DNA of 64,000 nucleotides from Thermopolyspora sp040678635 (GTDB lineage: Bacteria > Actinomycetota > Actinomycetes > Streptosporangiales > Streptosporangiaceae), in NCBI RefSeq assembly GCF_040678635.1, contig NZ_JBFATZ010000009.1, forward strand, positions 62,001 through 126,000, read 5' to 3'. The position numbers were made by a program, and so were the translations under genes. The first letter of the stretch is position 1. Each line of letters starts with the position of its first letter. Below the pieces are notes generated by a model. That model was not told where the DNA came from, ran no database searches, and saw only the letters and a list, made by a program, of their open reading frames with translations. Positions 44,046-52,566 of the stretch are shown in pieces.

Positions 44046-44806
44046 CGGTGCAGCACAGCCCGGCGATCCAGGTGCACGGCCTGGAGAAGTCCTACAAGGA
44101 GCTGCGCGTGCTGCGCGGCGTGGACTTCGAGGTGGCGCGGGGCGGCATCTTCGCCCTGCTCGGCTCCAACGGAGCCGGCAAGACCACCCTGGTGAAGATC
44201 CTGTCCACGCTACTCAAGGCCGACGCGGGCACGGCCCGGGTGAACGGCTTCGACGTCGCCACGCAGGCCGCGAACGTACGCGAGTCGATCAGCCTCACCG
44301 GGCAGTTCGCCGCCGTGGACGAGATCCTCACCGGGCGGGAGAACCTGGCGCTGGTCGCCCGGCTGCGACACCTCAAGAACCCGGGCAGGATCGCCGACGA
44401 CCTGCTGGAGCGGTTCTCGCTGACCGACGCGTGCGGGCGGCGGGCGGCGACGTACTCGGGAGGCATGCGCCGCCGCCTCGACATCGCGATGAGCCTGATC
44501 GGCGAGCCGCCGGTCATCTTCCTCGACGAGCCGACGACCGGCCTCGACCCCCAGGCCCGCATCGAGGTGTGGCAGGCCGTCAAGGAGCTCGCCGCGCGGG
44601 GCACGACGGTGCTGCTCACCACGCAGTACCTGGAGGAGGCCGAGCAGCTCGCCGACCGGATCGCGATCCTGCACGAGGGCCGGATCATCGTCAACGGCAC
44701 CCTGGCCGAGCTCAAGCGACTGCTCCCGCCCGCCAAGGTCGAGTACGTCGAGAAGCAGCCGACCCTCGAGGACGTCTTCCTCACCCTCGTCGGCACGACG
44801 ACATAG
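44042..44806 (+). CDS. DrrA-type ABC exporter ATP-binding protein (254 aa)
   Basis: Walker A LGSNGAGKTTLVKIL (about residue 40), signature YSGGMRRRLDIAMSL, Walker B VIFLDEPTTGLDPQ and a switch His replaced by Gln in LLTTQYLEEAEQ, as is typical of DrrA proteins. The family powers efflux of antibiotics or lipids with a DrrB-like permease. It is translationally coupled to the DUF1048 gene; the permease gene follows after 28 bp. PadR control makes it a likely drug-induced pump. Confidence 0.93.
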   Translation: MTVQHSPAIQVHGLEKSYKELRVLRGVDFEVARGGIFALLGSNGAGKTTLVKILSTLLKADAGTARVNGFDVATQAANVRESISLTGQFAAVDEILTGRENLALVARLRHLKNPGRIADDLLERFSLTDACGRRAATYSGGMRRRLDIAMSLIGEPPVIFLDEPTTGLDPQARIEVWQAVKELAARGTTVLLTTQYLEEAEQLADRIAILHEGRIIVNGTLAELKRLLPPAKVEYVEKQPTLEDVFLTLVGTTT

Positions 44807-44834
44807 CCAACCACCACGACGTAAGGGACAAACA

Positions 44835-45596
44835 ATGAGCAAGCATTTCTTCGGCGACACCGCCGTCCTACTGGGACGGTCCCTGCGCCACATAGCGCGC
44901 AGCCCGGACACCATCATCACGACCGCGATCATGCCGATCGCCATGATGCTGATGTTCGTCTACGTGTTCGGCGGCGCGATCAGCACCGGGTCGGACTCGT
45001 ACGTGAACTACATGCTGCCCGGCATCCTGCTCATCACGGTCGCCTCGGGCATCGCCTACACCGCGTACCGGCTGTTCATGGACATGAAGGGCGGCATCGT
45101 CGAACGCTTCCAGTCGATGCCGACCGCGCGGTCGTCGGTGCTGTGGGCGCACGTGCTGACCTCGCTGGTCGCCAACCTGATCTCGCTCGGCGTGGTGATG
45201 CTCGTGGCCCTGCTGATCGGCTTCCGCTCGGGCGCGGGACTGTCGGCGTGGCTTGCGGTCGCCGGCATCCTGATCCTGTTCACCCTGGCGCTGACCTGGA
45301 TCGCCGTCATCCCCGGCCTGTCGGCCACAACCCTGGAGGGCGCGAGCGCGTTCTCCTACCCGCTCCTGTTCCTGCCCTTCCTCAGCTCGGCCTTCGTGCC
45401 CACCGCCACCATGCCCGGCCCGGTCCGCGCCTTCGCCGAAAACCAGCCGGTGACCTCCATCGTCAACACCATCCGCGCCCTGTTCACCGGCCAACCGGTC
45501 GGCACCGACATCTGGGTCGCCCTCGCCTGGTGCGTCGGCATCCTCGTCATCGCGTACGCCTTCGCCATACGGACCTACCGCCGCAAGATCGCCTAA
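44835..45596 (+). CDS. DrrB-type ABC-2 exporter permease (253 aa)
   Basis: Six membrane helices of the ABC-2 fold. Conserved landmarks are MNYMLPG-like YVNYMLPGILLITVASGI after the first helix, GGIVERFQSMPTARSSVLWA, and the late motif PFLSSAFVPTATMP followed by AENQPVTSIVNTIRAL. It forms the membrane channel for the adjacent ATPase. Substrate is unknown, with antibiotic or metabolite export usual for the family. Confidence 0.92.
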   Translation: MSKHFFGDTAVLLGRSLRHIARSPDTIITTAIMPIAMMLMFVYVFGGAISTGSDSYVNYMLPGILLITVASGIAYTAYRLFMDMKGGIVERFQSMPTARSSVLWAHVLTSLVANLISLGVVMLVALLIGFRSGAGLSAWLAVAGILILFTLALTWIAVIPGLSATTLEGASAFSYPLLFLPFLSSAFVPTATMPGPVRAFAENQPVTSIVNTIRALFTGQPVGTDIWVALAWCVGILVIAYAFAIRTYRRKIA

Positions 45597-45748
45597 GTCG
45601 GCCATGTGTCCCCGTGACGTGCCCTTTCGACTGGGTACGGCGGGACGGTAGGGCGACCTGAAGGAAACCGTAAGGGGCACCCGGCAGGCTCTTGGTCATC
45701 GGAAAGGCGGCGCGAAGCCGCCGGCCACGGAGAACAAGGAGCACCGGA

Positions 45749-46315
45749 ATGCGCAAGATCATTGAATCCACGTTCGTGTCGCTCGACGGCATCATCGACG
45801 ACACCCGCCCGTCCACCGCCTCCCGGGCGGAACCGCACCGCTGGGGCCACCCGTACTGGGACGACCAGCACGCCGGCTACGCCGGCAAGCTGATGACCGA
45901 GGCGGACGCCATGCTGCTGGGCCGCGTGACCTACGAAGCGTTCGCGCAGTCGTGGGGCTCGCAGACCGGCCCCGAGGCCCAGCCGATGAACGACATGATC
46001 AAGTACGCGGCGTCGCGAACCCTCACCGAGACCACCTGGAACGCCACCTTGCTCAAGGGCGACGTGGCCGAGGAGGTGGCGAAGCTGAAGGAACAGCCGG
46101 GCGGCAACATCCTCAAGTGGGGCACCGGCGAACTGGACCGCACCCTGGTGCAGCACGGCCTGGTCGACGAGTTCCACTTCTGGTACTTCCCCGTGATCGT
46201 CGGCGCCGGCAAGCACCTCTTCGAGGGCGCCGGCTTCGACACCACCCACCTCAAGCTGGCCGACGTGGAGCGATTCGACTCCGGAATCGTCGTCCACATC
46301 TACGTCCCCAAGTAA
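45749..46315 (+). CDS. Dihydrofolate-reductase-family protein, RibD C-terminal-like (188 aa)
   Basis: RKIIESTFVSLDGIIDD at the start, LMTEADAMLLGRVTYEAFAQ and the C-terminal LVDEFHFWYFPVIVGAGKHL are the standard landmarks of the YwjB/YyaP-type DHFR-like family. These bind NADPH, but their reaction is mostly unknown; they are not the housekeeping FolA. AAGGAGCACCGG precedes the ATG. It is 150 bp after the exporter operon and may be transcribed with it. Confidence 0.87.
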   Translation: MRKIIESTFVSLDGIIDDTRPSTASRAEPHRWGHPYWDDQHAGYAGKLMTEADAMLLGRVTYEAFAQSWGSQTGPEAQPMNDMIKYAASRTLTETTWNATLLKGDVAEEVAKLKEQPGGNILKWGTGELDRTLVQHGLVDEFHFWYFPVIVGAGKHLFEGAGFDTTHLKLADVERFDSGIVVHIYVPK

Positions 46316-46464
46316 ACCCCGAACCGGGCACACGAGCCGACCCGCGCACAGGGGTCCCGCGCAGCGACCCCTGCCGCAGCGGTGGAATGGGCGGGGCGAA
46401 CCCCGCCCAGTCGCTACAAAAACCTCGGGCCTGTAGTGGACGGCCCGCGTTCGTGGGCCTCGAT

Positions 46465-46759
46465 GAGGTGGCCGGGTGCCGCCGCCCGTTGCCCGCCGGG
46501 GTCAGTCGCGTTCTGCGTCGAGGAGGAGGCGGGCCTGTTCGGGGGTGAGTTCGCCGCCCTGCGTGAAGAGGTCGGCGAAGTCGGATGTGGCGGACGGGTC
46601 GAGGCTGTCGTGGGTGGGGCCTTGACGAGAGGTGGCCGGGTGTCGCCGTCCGTTGCCCGCCGGGGTCAGTCGCGTTCTGCGTCGAGGAGGAGGCGGGCCT
46701 GTTCGGGAGTGAGTTCGCCGCCCTGTGCGAAGAGGTCGGCGAAGTCGGATGTGGCGGAC
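46465..46759 (-). repeat. Tandem 131-bp duplication of the 3' end of the SARP gene
   Basis: Copies at 46465-46595 and 46629-46759, 164 bp apart, differ at only a few positions. The right copy holds the functional C-terminus (DFADLFAQGGELTPEQARLL) and stop. The left copy keeps the same frame and stop outside the gene. The stretch 46316-46665 otherwise holds nothing I recognise. Confidence 0.85.
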
Positions 46760-48390
46760 CGGGCCGAGGCCGTGATCTGGGTTAACTGCGCGCGGTCCCA
46801 GTCGGACATCTCATGCCCGCTCGTCCGGCGCGCGGCTTCGGCCGCGCCGAGCAGGCGTGCGGCCAGGTCCGGCCGCCCGTTCGGCACCAGCGCGGCGGCG
46901 ATGGCCGTTAGCGCCCACGCCATCTCGGGCGCCGAGCCGAAGGTCCGGGCCACGTCGAAGGCCTCCCGCAGCCGGGTCAGCGCCCCCGCCGGGTCGCCCC
47001 GCTCGACGTCCAGCAGCCCCAGCTCGACCAGGACCATCGCCAGATACGGCGGATGGCCCTCGCCGGACCGCTGCCGCCGGGCGGAGGCGAGCAGCCAGCG
47101 CAGATGCCCCTCGGCCGCGTCCGTGTCGCCGGAGCGGCGGGCGGCGGCGGCCAGGCTGAGGACGGCGAACACCTCCCCGGAGCGCAGACCCTGCTGGGCG
47201 GCGAGCCGCCGCGACCGCTCGCCGTACTCTCTGGCGAGCGGATAGTCCCCCTCCTGTACGGAGAGCCAGGCGAGCCAGCCCAGCCGCCCGGCCACGTCGG
47301 ACCACAGCCCCAGGTCCTCGGCGACGCGCAGCCCGTCGCGGCTGAGCCGTGCCGCCTCGGCCCGGTCCCCGGTGAGGTCGGCGAGGCCGATGAGCCAGTC
47401 GGTGGCCTGCAGCATCCCCCAGTCGTCACCGAGCTCGCCGAACAGCTCGGCCCCGCGCCGGGCGTCGTGCTCCAGCGCGGCCAGGTCGTGCCGTATGTGG
47501 GCGAGCATGGCGCGGGTGCTCAGCGCGGCCGCCTCTCCCCACCGGTCGCCTGCCGCCCGGCAGGTGTCCAGCGCCCGTCGCAGCAGCTCCCCGGCGGCCG
47601 CCTCATCGCCGACGTGGCTGATCGCGGCGGCGAGGAACCATTCGGCCCGGGCCCGGGCGACCGGCTCGGCCACCTTCTCGTACGCGGCGAGCACCTCGGC
47701 GACCCGCTCCGGTCCGGCCTGCCCTTGCAAGATCTCCAGCCCGGTGCGCCAGACCTCGGTCTCCGCCCGCGCCACATCGGTGGCCTCACCGGGCACGTCG
47801 AGCGCCGCGTCCAGCGCGCGGCGCGCCTCGGTGAACCGGCCCCGCAGGAACCAGTACCAGGTCAACGCCAGGGCCAGCCGCAGCGCCGGCCCGGCCGCGC
47901 CGTCGCGCCGGAAGGTCTCCAGCGCCGCCCGCAGGTTCGCGGCCTCGGCGTCGAGGCGCCGCAGCCACTCCCGCTGGCCGGGGCCGCGCAGCAGCGGCTC
48001 GGCCCGCTCGGCGAGGGCCAGGTAGTGCTCGGCGTGCCGCCGCCGCAGCGCCGCCTCCTCGCCGGATTCGCGCAGCCGGTCCAGACAGTACGCGGACACC
48101 GACTCCAGCAGCCGGAACCGGGACCCGTCGCCGCGTACGACCAGCGACCGGTCCACCAGCCCGACGAGCAGGTCCAGCACCTCCCCGGCCGCGACCCCGT
48201 CCCCGGCGCACACCGCCTCGGCCGCGTCCAGAGTGCAGCCGCCCGAATGTATGGCCAGTCGGCGCAGCACGGCCCGTTCGCCCTCGGTCAGCAGCCGCCA
48301 GCTCCAGTCGATCACCGCGGCGAGCGTGCGCTGCCGGGCGGGCGCGTCACGCGGCCCGGATCCCAGCAGCCCGAACCGGTCCCGCGGCAC
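46666..48390 (-). CDS. AfsR/SARP-like regulator, C-terminal part (TPR region), after frameshift
   Basis: This frame continues the family sequence exactly where the upstream frame stops: DRFGLLGSGPRDAPARQRTL, AAVIDWSWRLLTEGERAVLR, LAIHSGGCTLDAAEAVCAGD, then long TPR-like helical pairs to the end. GTG 48390 lacks a proper ribosome site, so it is not an independent gene but the C-terminal two-thirds of one regulator. Removing one base from the CCCC run at 48390-48393 would fuse both frames through LRVPRDRFG. Either a real inactivating mutation, a phase-variable tract or a sequencing error. Confidence 0.8.
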   Translation of the reverse strand: MPRDRFGLLGSGPRDAPARQRTLAAVIDWSWRLLTEGERAVLRRLAIHSGGCTLDAAEAVCAGDGVAAGEVLDLLVGLVDRSLVVRGDGSRFRLLESVSAYCLDRLRESGEEAALRRRHAEHYLALAERAEPLLRGPGQREWLRRLDAEAANLRAALETFRRDGAAGPALRLALALTWYWFLRGRFTEARRALDAALDVPGEATDVARAETEVWRTGLEILQGQAGPERVAEVLAAYEKVAEPVARARAEWFLAAAISHVGDEAAAGELLRRALDTCRAAGDRWGEAAALSTRAMLAHIRHDLAALEHDARRGAELFGELGDDWGMLQATDWLIGLADLTGDRAEAARLSRDGLRVAEDLGLWSDVAGRLGWLAWLSVQEGDYPLAREYGERSRRLAAQQGLRSGEVFAVLSLAAAARRSGDTDAAEGHLRWLLASARRQRSGEGHPPYLAMVLVELGLLDVERGDPAGALTRLREAFDVARTFGSAPEMAWALTAIAAALVPNGRPDLAARLLGAAEAARRTSGHEMSDWDRAQLTQITASARSATSDFADLFAQGGELTPEQARLLLDAERD

Positions 48391-49915
48391 CCCGCAGCCG
48401 CGCCGCCAGCTCGGTCACGCCCAGCGCCGGCGCCCGGGTGGCCGCCAGCTCCAGCGCGAGCGGGATGCCGTCCAGCCGCCTGCACACCTCGGCCACCGCG
48501 CCGATCGTCTCCGGGTCGGCGACCAGCCCCGACCTGGCCAGGAACAGCCGTACGGCGGAGCACCGCGCCAGCCGTTCCACGTCGTCGGTGTCGGGGACGT
48601 CGAGCGGCGGCAGCTCCCAGCGGGCCTCGCCGCGCAGCCGCAGCGGCTCGCGGCCGGTGGCCAGCACCCGCAGGCCGGGCGCGGCGGGCAGCAGCGCCGC
48701 GACCAGGTCGGCCACCGGTTCGATCACGTGCTCGCAGTTGTCGAGCACCAGCAGCGTCCGCCGCTCGCGCAGGGCGTCCGCCAGCCGCTCACCCGGAGGG
48801 CGGGTGTCGCCCGGCGTCTCCGGGATGGACAACACGGAAAGAACCGGTTCGGCGGCATCGCCGGACCCGTCCCAGACGGTCAGATCGACCAGCCACACGC
48901 CGTCCGGATACGTCTCGGCGGAAGCGAGGGCGCGGGCGGCGGCGAGGGCGACGCTGGTCTTTCCCACCCCGCCGGGTCCGGTGAGCGTCACCAGCCGCCC
49001 CGCCGCCAGCAGTTCCCGCACCCGCGGCACGTCGTGGTCCCGCCCGACCAGGTCGGTCACCGGCGCGGGCAGGTTCCCGAGCGGCCTGGCCGGACGCGTG
49101 ACCGGCGCCGGCGCGTCCTCGGCCGGATCCCCGGCGAGGATGGCCCGATGCAGCGCGGTGAGCTCCGGCCCCGGATCCAGGCCCAGCTCGTCGGCGAGCA
49201 GCCGCCGCAGCTCCTGGAAACCGTCGAGCGCCTCACCCGTCCGCCCCGACCGGTGCAGCGCGCGCAGGTGGGCGGCCCGCAGCCGCTCCCGGTACGGATG
49301 CCGGGCCACCCGCTCGCCCAGCTCCCCGACCAGCTCGTGATGCTCGCCCAGCTCCAGCCGGGCCTCGGCCCACGCCTCCACGGCGGCCAGCCGCCGCTCC
49401 TCCCAGTGCGCGGCGACCGCGCGCACGAACTCGTCGTCGGCGAAGTCGGCCAGGTACGGCCCGCGCCACAACTCCAGCGCCTCGCCCAGCAACGCGGCCC
49501 GCGTCCGCGCGTCCGCAACCTGCTGCGCCCGCCCGACGAGGTCGGCAAACCTGTTCGCGTCCACCCCGCCAACAAACCCGCCAACAAACCCGCTGGCCAC
49601 CCCGCCAATCACCCCGTCGGCACCAACCCGCACCGCGTACCCAGGCGCCTGCGACACCACCAGCTCACGCCCGCCCGGCTCGCCGCCCTCCAGCGCCCGA
49701 CGCAACTGCGACACCCGCACGTGCAGTGCCGCCGTCGGGTCGGCGGGCGCGGCCTCCCCCCACAGGTCCTCGACGAGCCGATCCACCGGCACCGCACGCC
49801 CCTCGTGCACGAGCAGGTCGGCCAGGAGCGCGCGCACCTTGCGCCCGGGAACCGTCACCGGCTCCCCATGATCCGTCCAGACCGCCAGCGGCCCCAGCAC
49901 CCCGAATCGCACCAC
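48347..49915 (-). CDS. AfsR/SARP-like regulator, N-terminal part (wHTH-BTAD-NB-ARC), before frameshift
   Basis: From GTG 49915 (VVRFGVLGPLAVWTDHGEPV) the protein has an OmpR-like winged helix (to about 95), a BTAD domain (about 100-265) and an NB-ARC ATPase with Walker A LTGPGGVGKTSVAL, Walker B LLVLDNCEHV and the GxP motif region IPLALELAA. After LAARLRG the family sequence is lost and the frame stops within 20 codons. The full-length gene resembles BTAD/AfsR-type activators of secondary metabolism. Earlier starts (49956, 50137) run into the divergent promoter region. In-frame GCCAACAAACCC repeats near 49567 code GFVGGFVGG. Confidence 0.83.
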   Translation of the reverse strand: MVRFGVLGPLAVWTDHGEPVTVPGRKVRALLADLLVHEGRAVPVDRLVEDLWGEAAPADPTAALHVRVSQLRRALEGGEPGGRELVVSQAPGYAVRVGADGVIGGVASGFVGGFVGGVDANRFADLVGRAQQVADARTRAALLGEALELWRGPYLADFADDEFVRAVAAHWEERRLAAVEAWAEARLELGEHHELVGELGERVARHPYRERLRAAHLRALHRSGRTGEALDGFQELRRLLADELGLDPGPELTALHRAILAGDPAEDAPAPVTRPARPLGNLPAPVTDLVGRDHDVPRVRELLAAGRLVTLTGPGGVGKTSVALAAARALASAETYPDGVWLVDLTVWDGSGDAAEPVLSVLSIPETPGDTRPPGERLADALRERRTLLVLDNCEHVIEPVADLVAALLPAAPGLRVLATGREPLRLRGEARWELPPLDVPDTDDVERLARCSAVRLFLARSGLVADPETIGAVAEVCRRLDGIPLALELAATRAPALGVTELAARLRGAAGPVRAAGIRAA

Positions 49916-50110
49916 CCCAGAGTACGGACGCCGACCGACATTCGGTGACCGGATCATGACGGGCCGGACTCGCGACCCGTTTTCCTTCGGCAACCGGCTG
50001 CGCCGACCCTTGAGCCGGCGTTTCCGCCGGTCATGGCCGGTGAATGGATCCGCGCCGGTGCGACTGCGGCGGCCGGGTCGGTCTGCTGTGCGGCCCGTAC
50101 CGGAGAGGGG

Positions 50111-50140
50111 TTGACAGGGAGACCGTCCACGGCTCATATT
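50111..50140 (+). promoter_or_regulatory. Sigma-70 promoter of the ArsR operon
   Basis: TTGACA (50111-50116), an 18-bp spacer and CATATT (50135-50140) form a near-consensus promoter, with the transcription start expected near 50147 inside the operator. Confidence 0.65.
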
Positions 50141-50170
50141 TAACCTACTCGTTCTAAAACAAGTTGGTTA
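50141..50170. promoter_or_regulatory. ArsR-type operator palindrome
   Basis: TAACCTACT (50141-50149) and AGTTGGTTA (50162-50170) are inverted with one mismatch around an AT-rich centre. The site begins directly after the -10 element and ends at the start codon of the ArsR gene, as expected for an autorepressor. Confidence 0.65.
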
Positions 50171-50571
50171 TGGAAGAGATGGCCACAGACCGGATCAGCC
50201 TCGTGTTCGGGGCGCTCGCCGATCCGATCAGGCGCGCGATCCTGACGCGGCTGATGGAAGGGGACGCCACCGTCGCCGAACTGGCGGCGCCGTTCAACGT
50301 GTCCCAGCCGGCGATCTCCCGTCACCTCAAGGTGCTGGAGAACGCCGGGCTCATCTCGCGCAACCGGCGGCGTACCGCCCGGCTCAGCCACCTGGAGCCG
50401 GAGCCGCTGCGCGAGGTGACCGACTGGCTCGCCCGTTACCAGCGGTTCTGGGACGAGAGCCACGAGCGTCTCGAAGAGTTGCTCGCCGCTCTGCAGGCCG
50501 AGGGCGACACCGACAACCCCCACGAAAGAGAAAGAGGAGACGAAGATGAGCAAGGTCCAGATCACCGCTGA
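50170..50571 (+). CDS. ArsR-family transcriptional repressor (133 aa)
   Basis: LVFGALADPIRRAILTRLME, ATVAELAAPFNVSQPAISRH and LKVLENAGLISRNRRR form a complete ArsR winged helix without the metal-binding ELCVCDL motif. It belongs to the subgroup paired with SRPBCC proteins. ATG 50170 or 50179 is possible; neither has a clear ribosome site. It overlaps the SRPBCC gene by 26 bp, a widespread two-gene unit in actinomycetes. Confidence 0.9.
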   Translation: MEEMATDRISLVFGALADPIRRAILTRLMEGDATVAELAAPFNVSQPAISRHLKVLENAGLISRNRRRTARLSHLEPEPLREVTDWLARYQRFWDESHERLEELLAALQAEGDTDNPHERERGDEDEQGPDHR

Positions 50572-51025
50572 GCCCGGCATGCCGCACATCGTCATCACCC
50601 AGGAGTTCGACGCGCCGCGCGAGCTGGTGTTCCGCGCCTACACCGACCCCGACCTGCTCGTCCGCTGGCTCGGCCCGCGCGAGCAGAAGATGACCATCGA
50701 CCGCTTCGAGCCCCGCGACGGCGGACGATGGCGCTACACCTCGGTGGGCCCGGACGGCGTCGAGCACGGCTTCCGCGGCGTCTTCCACGGTGACCCCACC
50801 GTCGACGGCATCCTGCAGACCTTCGAGTACGAGGGCATGCCCGGCCACGTCTCCCTGGAGAAGACCGTCTTCGAGGAGCACGACGGCCGCACGCTGGTGC
50901 GTGGCCTCGCCGTCTACCAGTCCCTGGAGGACCGCGACGGCATGGTCGCAAGCGGCATGGAGTCCGGCGTCCGCGACGGCGACGAGCGCCTCACCGAACT
51001 CCTCGCCGAACTCGTATCCCGCTGA
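50546..51025 (+). CDS. SRPBCC (AHSA1-like) protein (159 aa)
   Basis: A single START/AHSA1-type domain: IVITQEFDAPRELVFRAYTD, PDLLVRWLGPREQKMTIDRF, GGRWRYTSVGPDG and the long C-terminal helix GVRDGDERLTELLAEL. The fold binds hydrophobic ligands in a deep pocket; in ArsR-linked members the ligand is unknown. Strong ribosome site (AAAGAGGAGAC) upstream. Confidence 0.9.
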   Translation: MSKVQITAEPGMPHIVITQEFDAPRELVFRAYTDPDLLVRWLGPREQKMTIDRFEPRDGGRWRYTSVGPDGVEHGFRGVFHGDPTVDGILQTFEYEGMPGHVSLEKTVFEEHDGRTLVRGLAVYQSLEDRDGMVASGMESGVRDGDERLTELLAELVSR

Positions 51026-51032
51026 TGTCCGT

Positions 51033-51073
51033 GGGACCGTGCCCGGGCGGAGTCCACGTCCGGGCACGGTCCC
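51033..51073 (+). terminator. Terminator after the ArsR/SRPBCC operon
   Basis: Perfect 14-bp arms, GGGACCGTGCCCGG and CCGGGCACGGTCCC, around a 13-nt loop start 8 bp after the stop. Confidence 0.75.
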
Positions 51074-51543
51074 GGCCAGCGCGGTCCGACGGTGTCCGCC
51101 GCCGAGGTGGCCGAGTACCGGGGTGACCGGCCGGGCGCGCCCGCTCGCCGGCGTGTGAGGGAACGATGGCCGTGCGGGGGCGAGACCCTCAAATTCCTCA
51201 GGCATTTCTCGCTGCGCCGATAATCCGGAATGAGCCTCATGACCTGCTGGAGGCACTCGTCGCAGACTTTTCGTTGGCTCACCTGATGTGTCGGAACATG
51301 AATAGGGCAACCGAAACCTCAGATATCGGTTCGGGTCGTCCGGTGATCGGCCCTGCTCTGCGCGCCCTCGAACCGGTAAGATCTGCCGAAATCGGCATAA
51401 AGGCCGCCTATTGGATCTTCGGGATGATGTGGTGCAGGCTGTGGTTTGGCCCGCGTTCGATGACTATCCTGTAGTCCCGGAGTGCTCTAATTACCGCCGC
51501 CAACGGCGTGTGAATTCAACCCCGAGGGTTCGGAACTGCGATC
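51074..51543. other. Intergenic region at the border of the atypical gene cluster
   Basis: No supported gene. An open frame at 51166-51474 (+) would code 102 residues with a fair ribosome site but no recognisable features. From about 51180 rightward base composition shifts toward lower GC, marking the left edge of the radical-SAM cluster. Confidence 0.5.
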
Positions 51544-52566
51544 GTGCCGATGGCTGGCGTACGACTCAAGCGTTGGGATAATGTTCGTATCCTGACCGAA
51601 GAGCCGAAGGGCACGCCAATGGGCCGGCGGGAAGTCAGCCTGGATAAGGGACAACTCTTATCATGGGATAGGGGACGTGTCTTTCTCGATATCGCCCGGC
51701 GTGGTTGTGGAAGTGCCTGTCGATACTGCTATATCTCCGCCCCCGAGGCGCCACAGGAGCCGGCCACCCCCGATGACGTGCTCGATGCGGCGGAACGACT
51801 GACCAAGGATGATCGTTATCAAGCCGGCGCGCGAGGCACGGTCATCTCGCTCTCACCCAACAGCGAACCATTCAGATCCGCCGCCTCGACCCTCCTCGTG
51901 ATGACGGCCCTGAGCCGCTTGCTGGTGAATGGGAACCCCATACAAATTCCCACCAAAGAATCCGTTCCGGCAGAGCTTCTTCGGCTCGTCGACGCCGAGG
52001 CGAAATCGGACGACCAGGTGGTGTTCTTCATCTCCCTCGCCACCATGAATCGAGCGGAGTCCCTCGAACCGGGCGCCGCCGCGATCGAGGACAGGCTGGC
52101 GAACGCCGCACGTCTCCGTCGGCACCGCTGTCGTAGCTGCGCGTATATCAAGCCTTTTCTGAAGGCTGCGATCCACGAGCTCGGTGACTTCGCGGCGCGA
52201 CTCCGCGCCGCGCGTTTCGACTGCGTCTGCGTGGGCATGCGGTATCGGGCCCGGCTGCGAACCACGGCCGACGTGGTCGTGCCCGTCGCGCATGTCGCGG
52301 ATCGAGGAGGTACTTCCCCGGCGTACGAAACATACAGTCGCCCGCACCCGGTCCACTCCGGCTATGTCGCGGAGAGGATAGGGCCGGACCTGCGTGACTT
52401 CTACGAGACCCTGCGAACGGCGTGCGCGCCCACGCCGGTGTTTTTGACGTCGACCTGTGTGAGCTCATTCCTGCTCGACCGTGAACCACCTCTGCCCGTC
52501 TGGCGTGAACTGCCGCAGTTGTGCGTGAACTGCCGATCGTGCGGGCAGGGGGTGGGGCACCGATGA
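51544..52566 (+). CDS. Radical SAM protein with extra C-terminal cysteines (340 aa)
   Basis: The 4Fe-4S/SAM motif CGSACRYC (C-x3-C-x2-C) lies near residue 55 in DIARRGCGSACRYCYISAP. TVISLSPNSEPFRSAAS and the later strand QVVFFISLATMNRAESLEPG give a barrel loosely like spore-photoproduct-lyase/Rv2578c-type enzymes. Further Cys pairs occur at HRCRSCAY, FDCVCVG and, at the very end, LCVNCRSCG, which may bind a second cluster or zinc. GTG 51544 gives the longest form; ATG 51619 is an alternative, because TGGGATAATG at 51574-51583 looks like an extended -10 promoter. Its stop overlaps the next start. Reaction unknown. Confidence 0.82.
   Translation: MPMAGVRLKRWDNVRILTEEPKGTPMGRREVSLDKGQLLSWDRGRVFLDIARRGCGSACRYCYISAPEAPQEPATPDDVLDAAERLTKDDRYQAGARGTVISLSPNSEPFRSAASTLLVMTALSRLLVNGNPIQIPTKESVPAELLRLVDAEAKSDDQVVFFISLATMNRAESLEPGAAAIEDRLANAARLRRHRCRSCAYIKPFLKAAIHELGDFAARLRAARFDCVCVGMRYRARLRTTADVVVPVAHVADRGGTSPAYETYSRPHPVHSGYVAERIGPDLRDFYETLRTACAPTPVFLTSTCVSSFLLDREPPLPVWRELPQLCVNCRSCGQGVGHR

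Noticed and set aside
47053..48984. 643-codon plus-strand frame opposite the SARP regulator
   Set aside because: Antisense to well-conserved TPR and NB-ARC coding sequence, with compositionally biased Gln/Pro/Gly translation.
51166..51474. Possible 102-residue plus-strand protein
   Set aside because: Ribosome site is only fair and no fold, homology or neighbour supports it, so I left it as intergenic.
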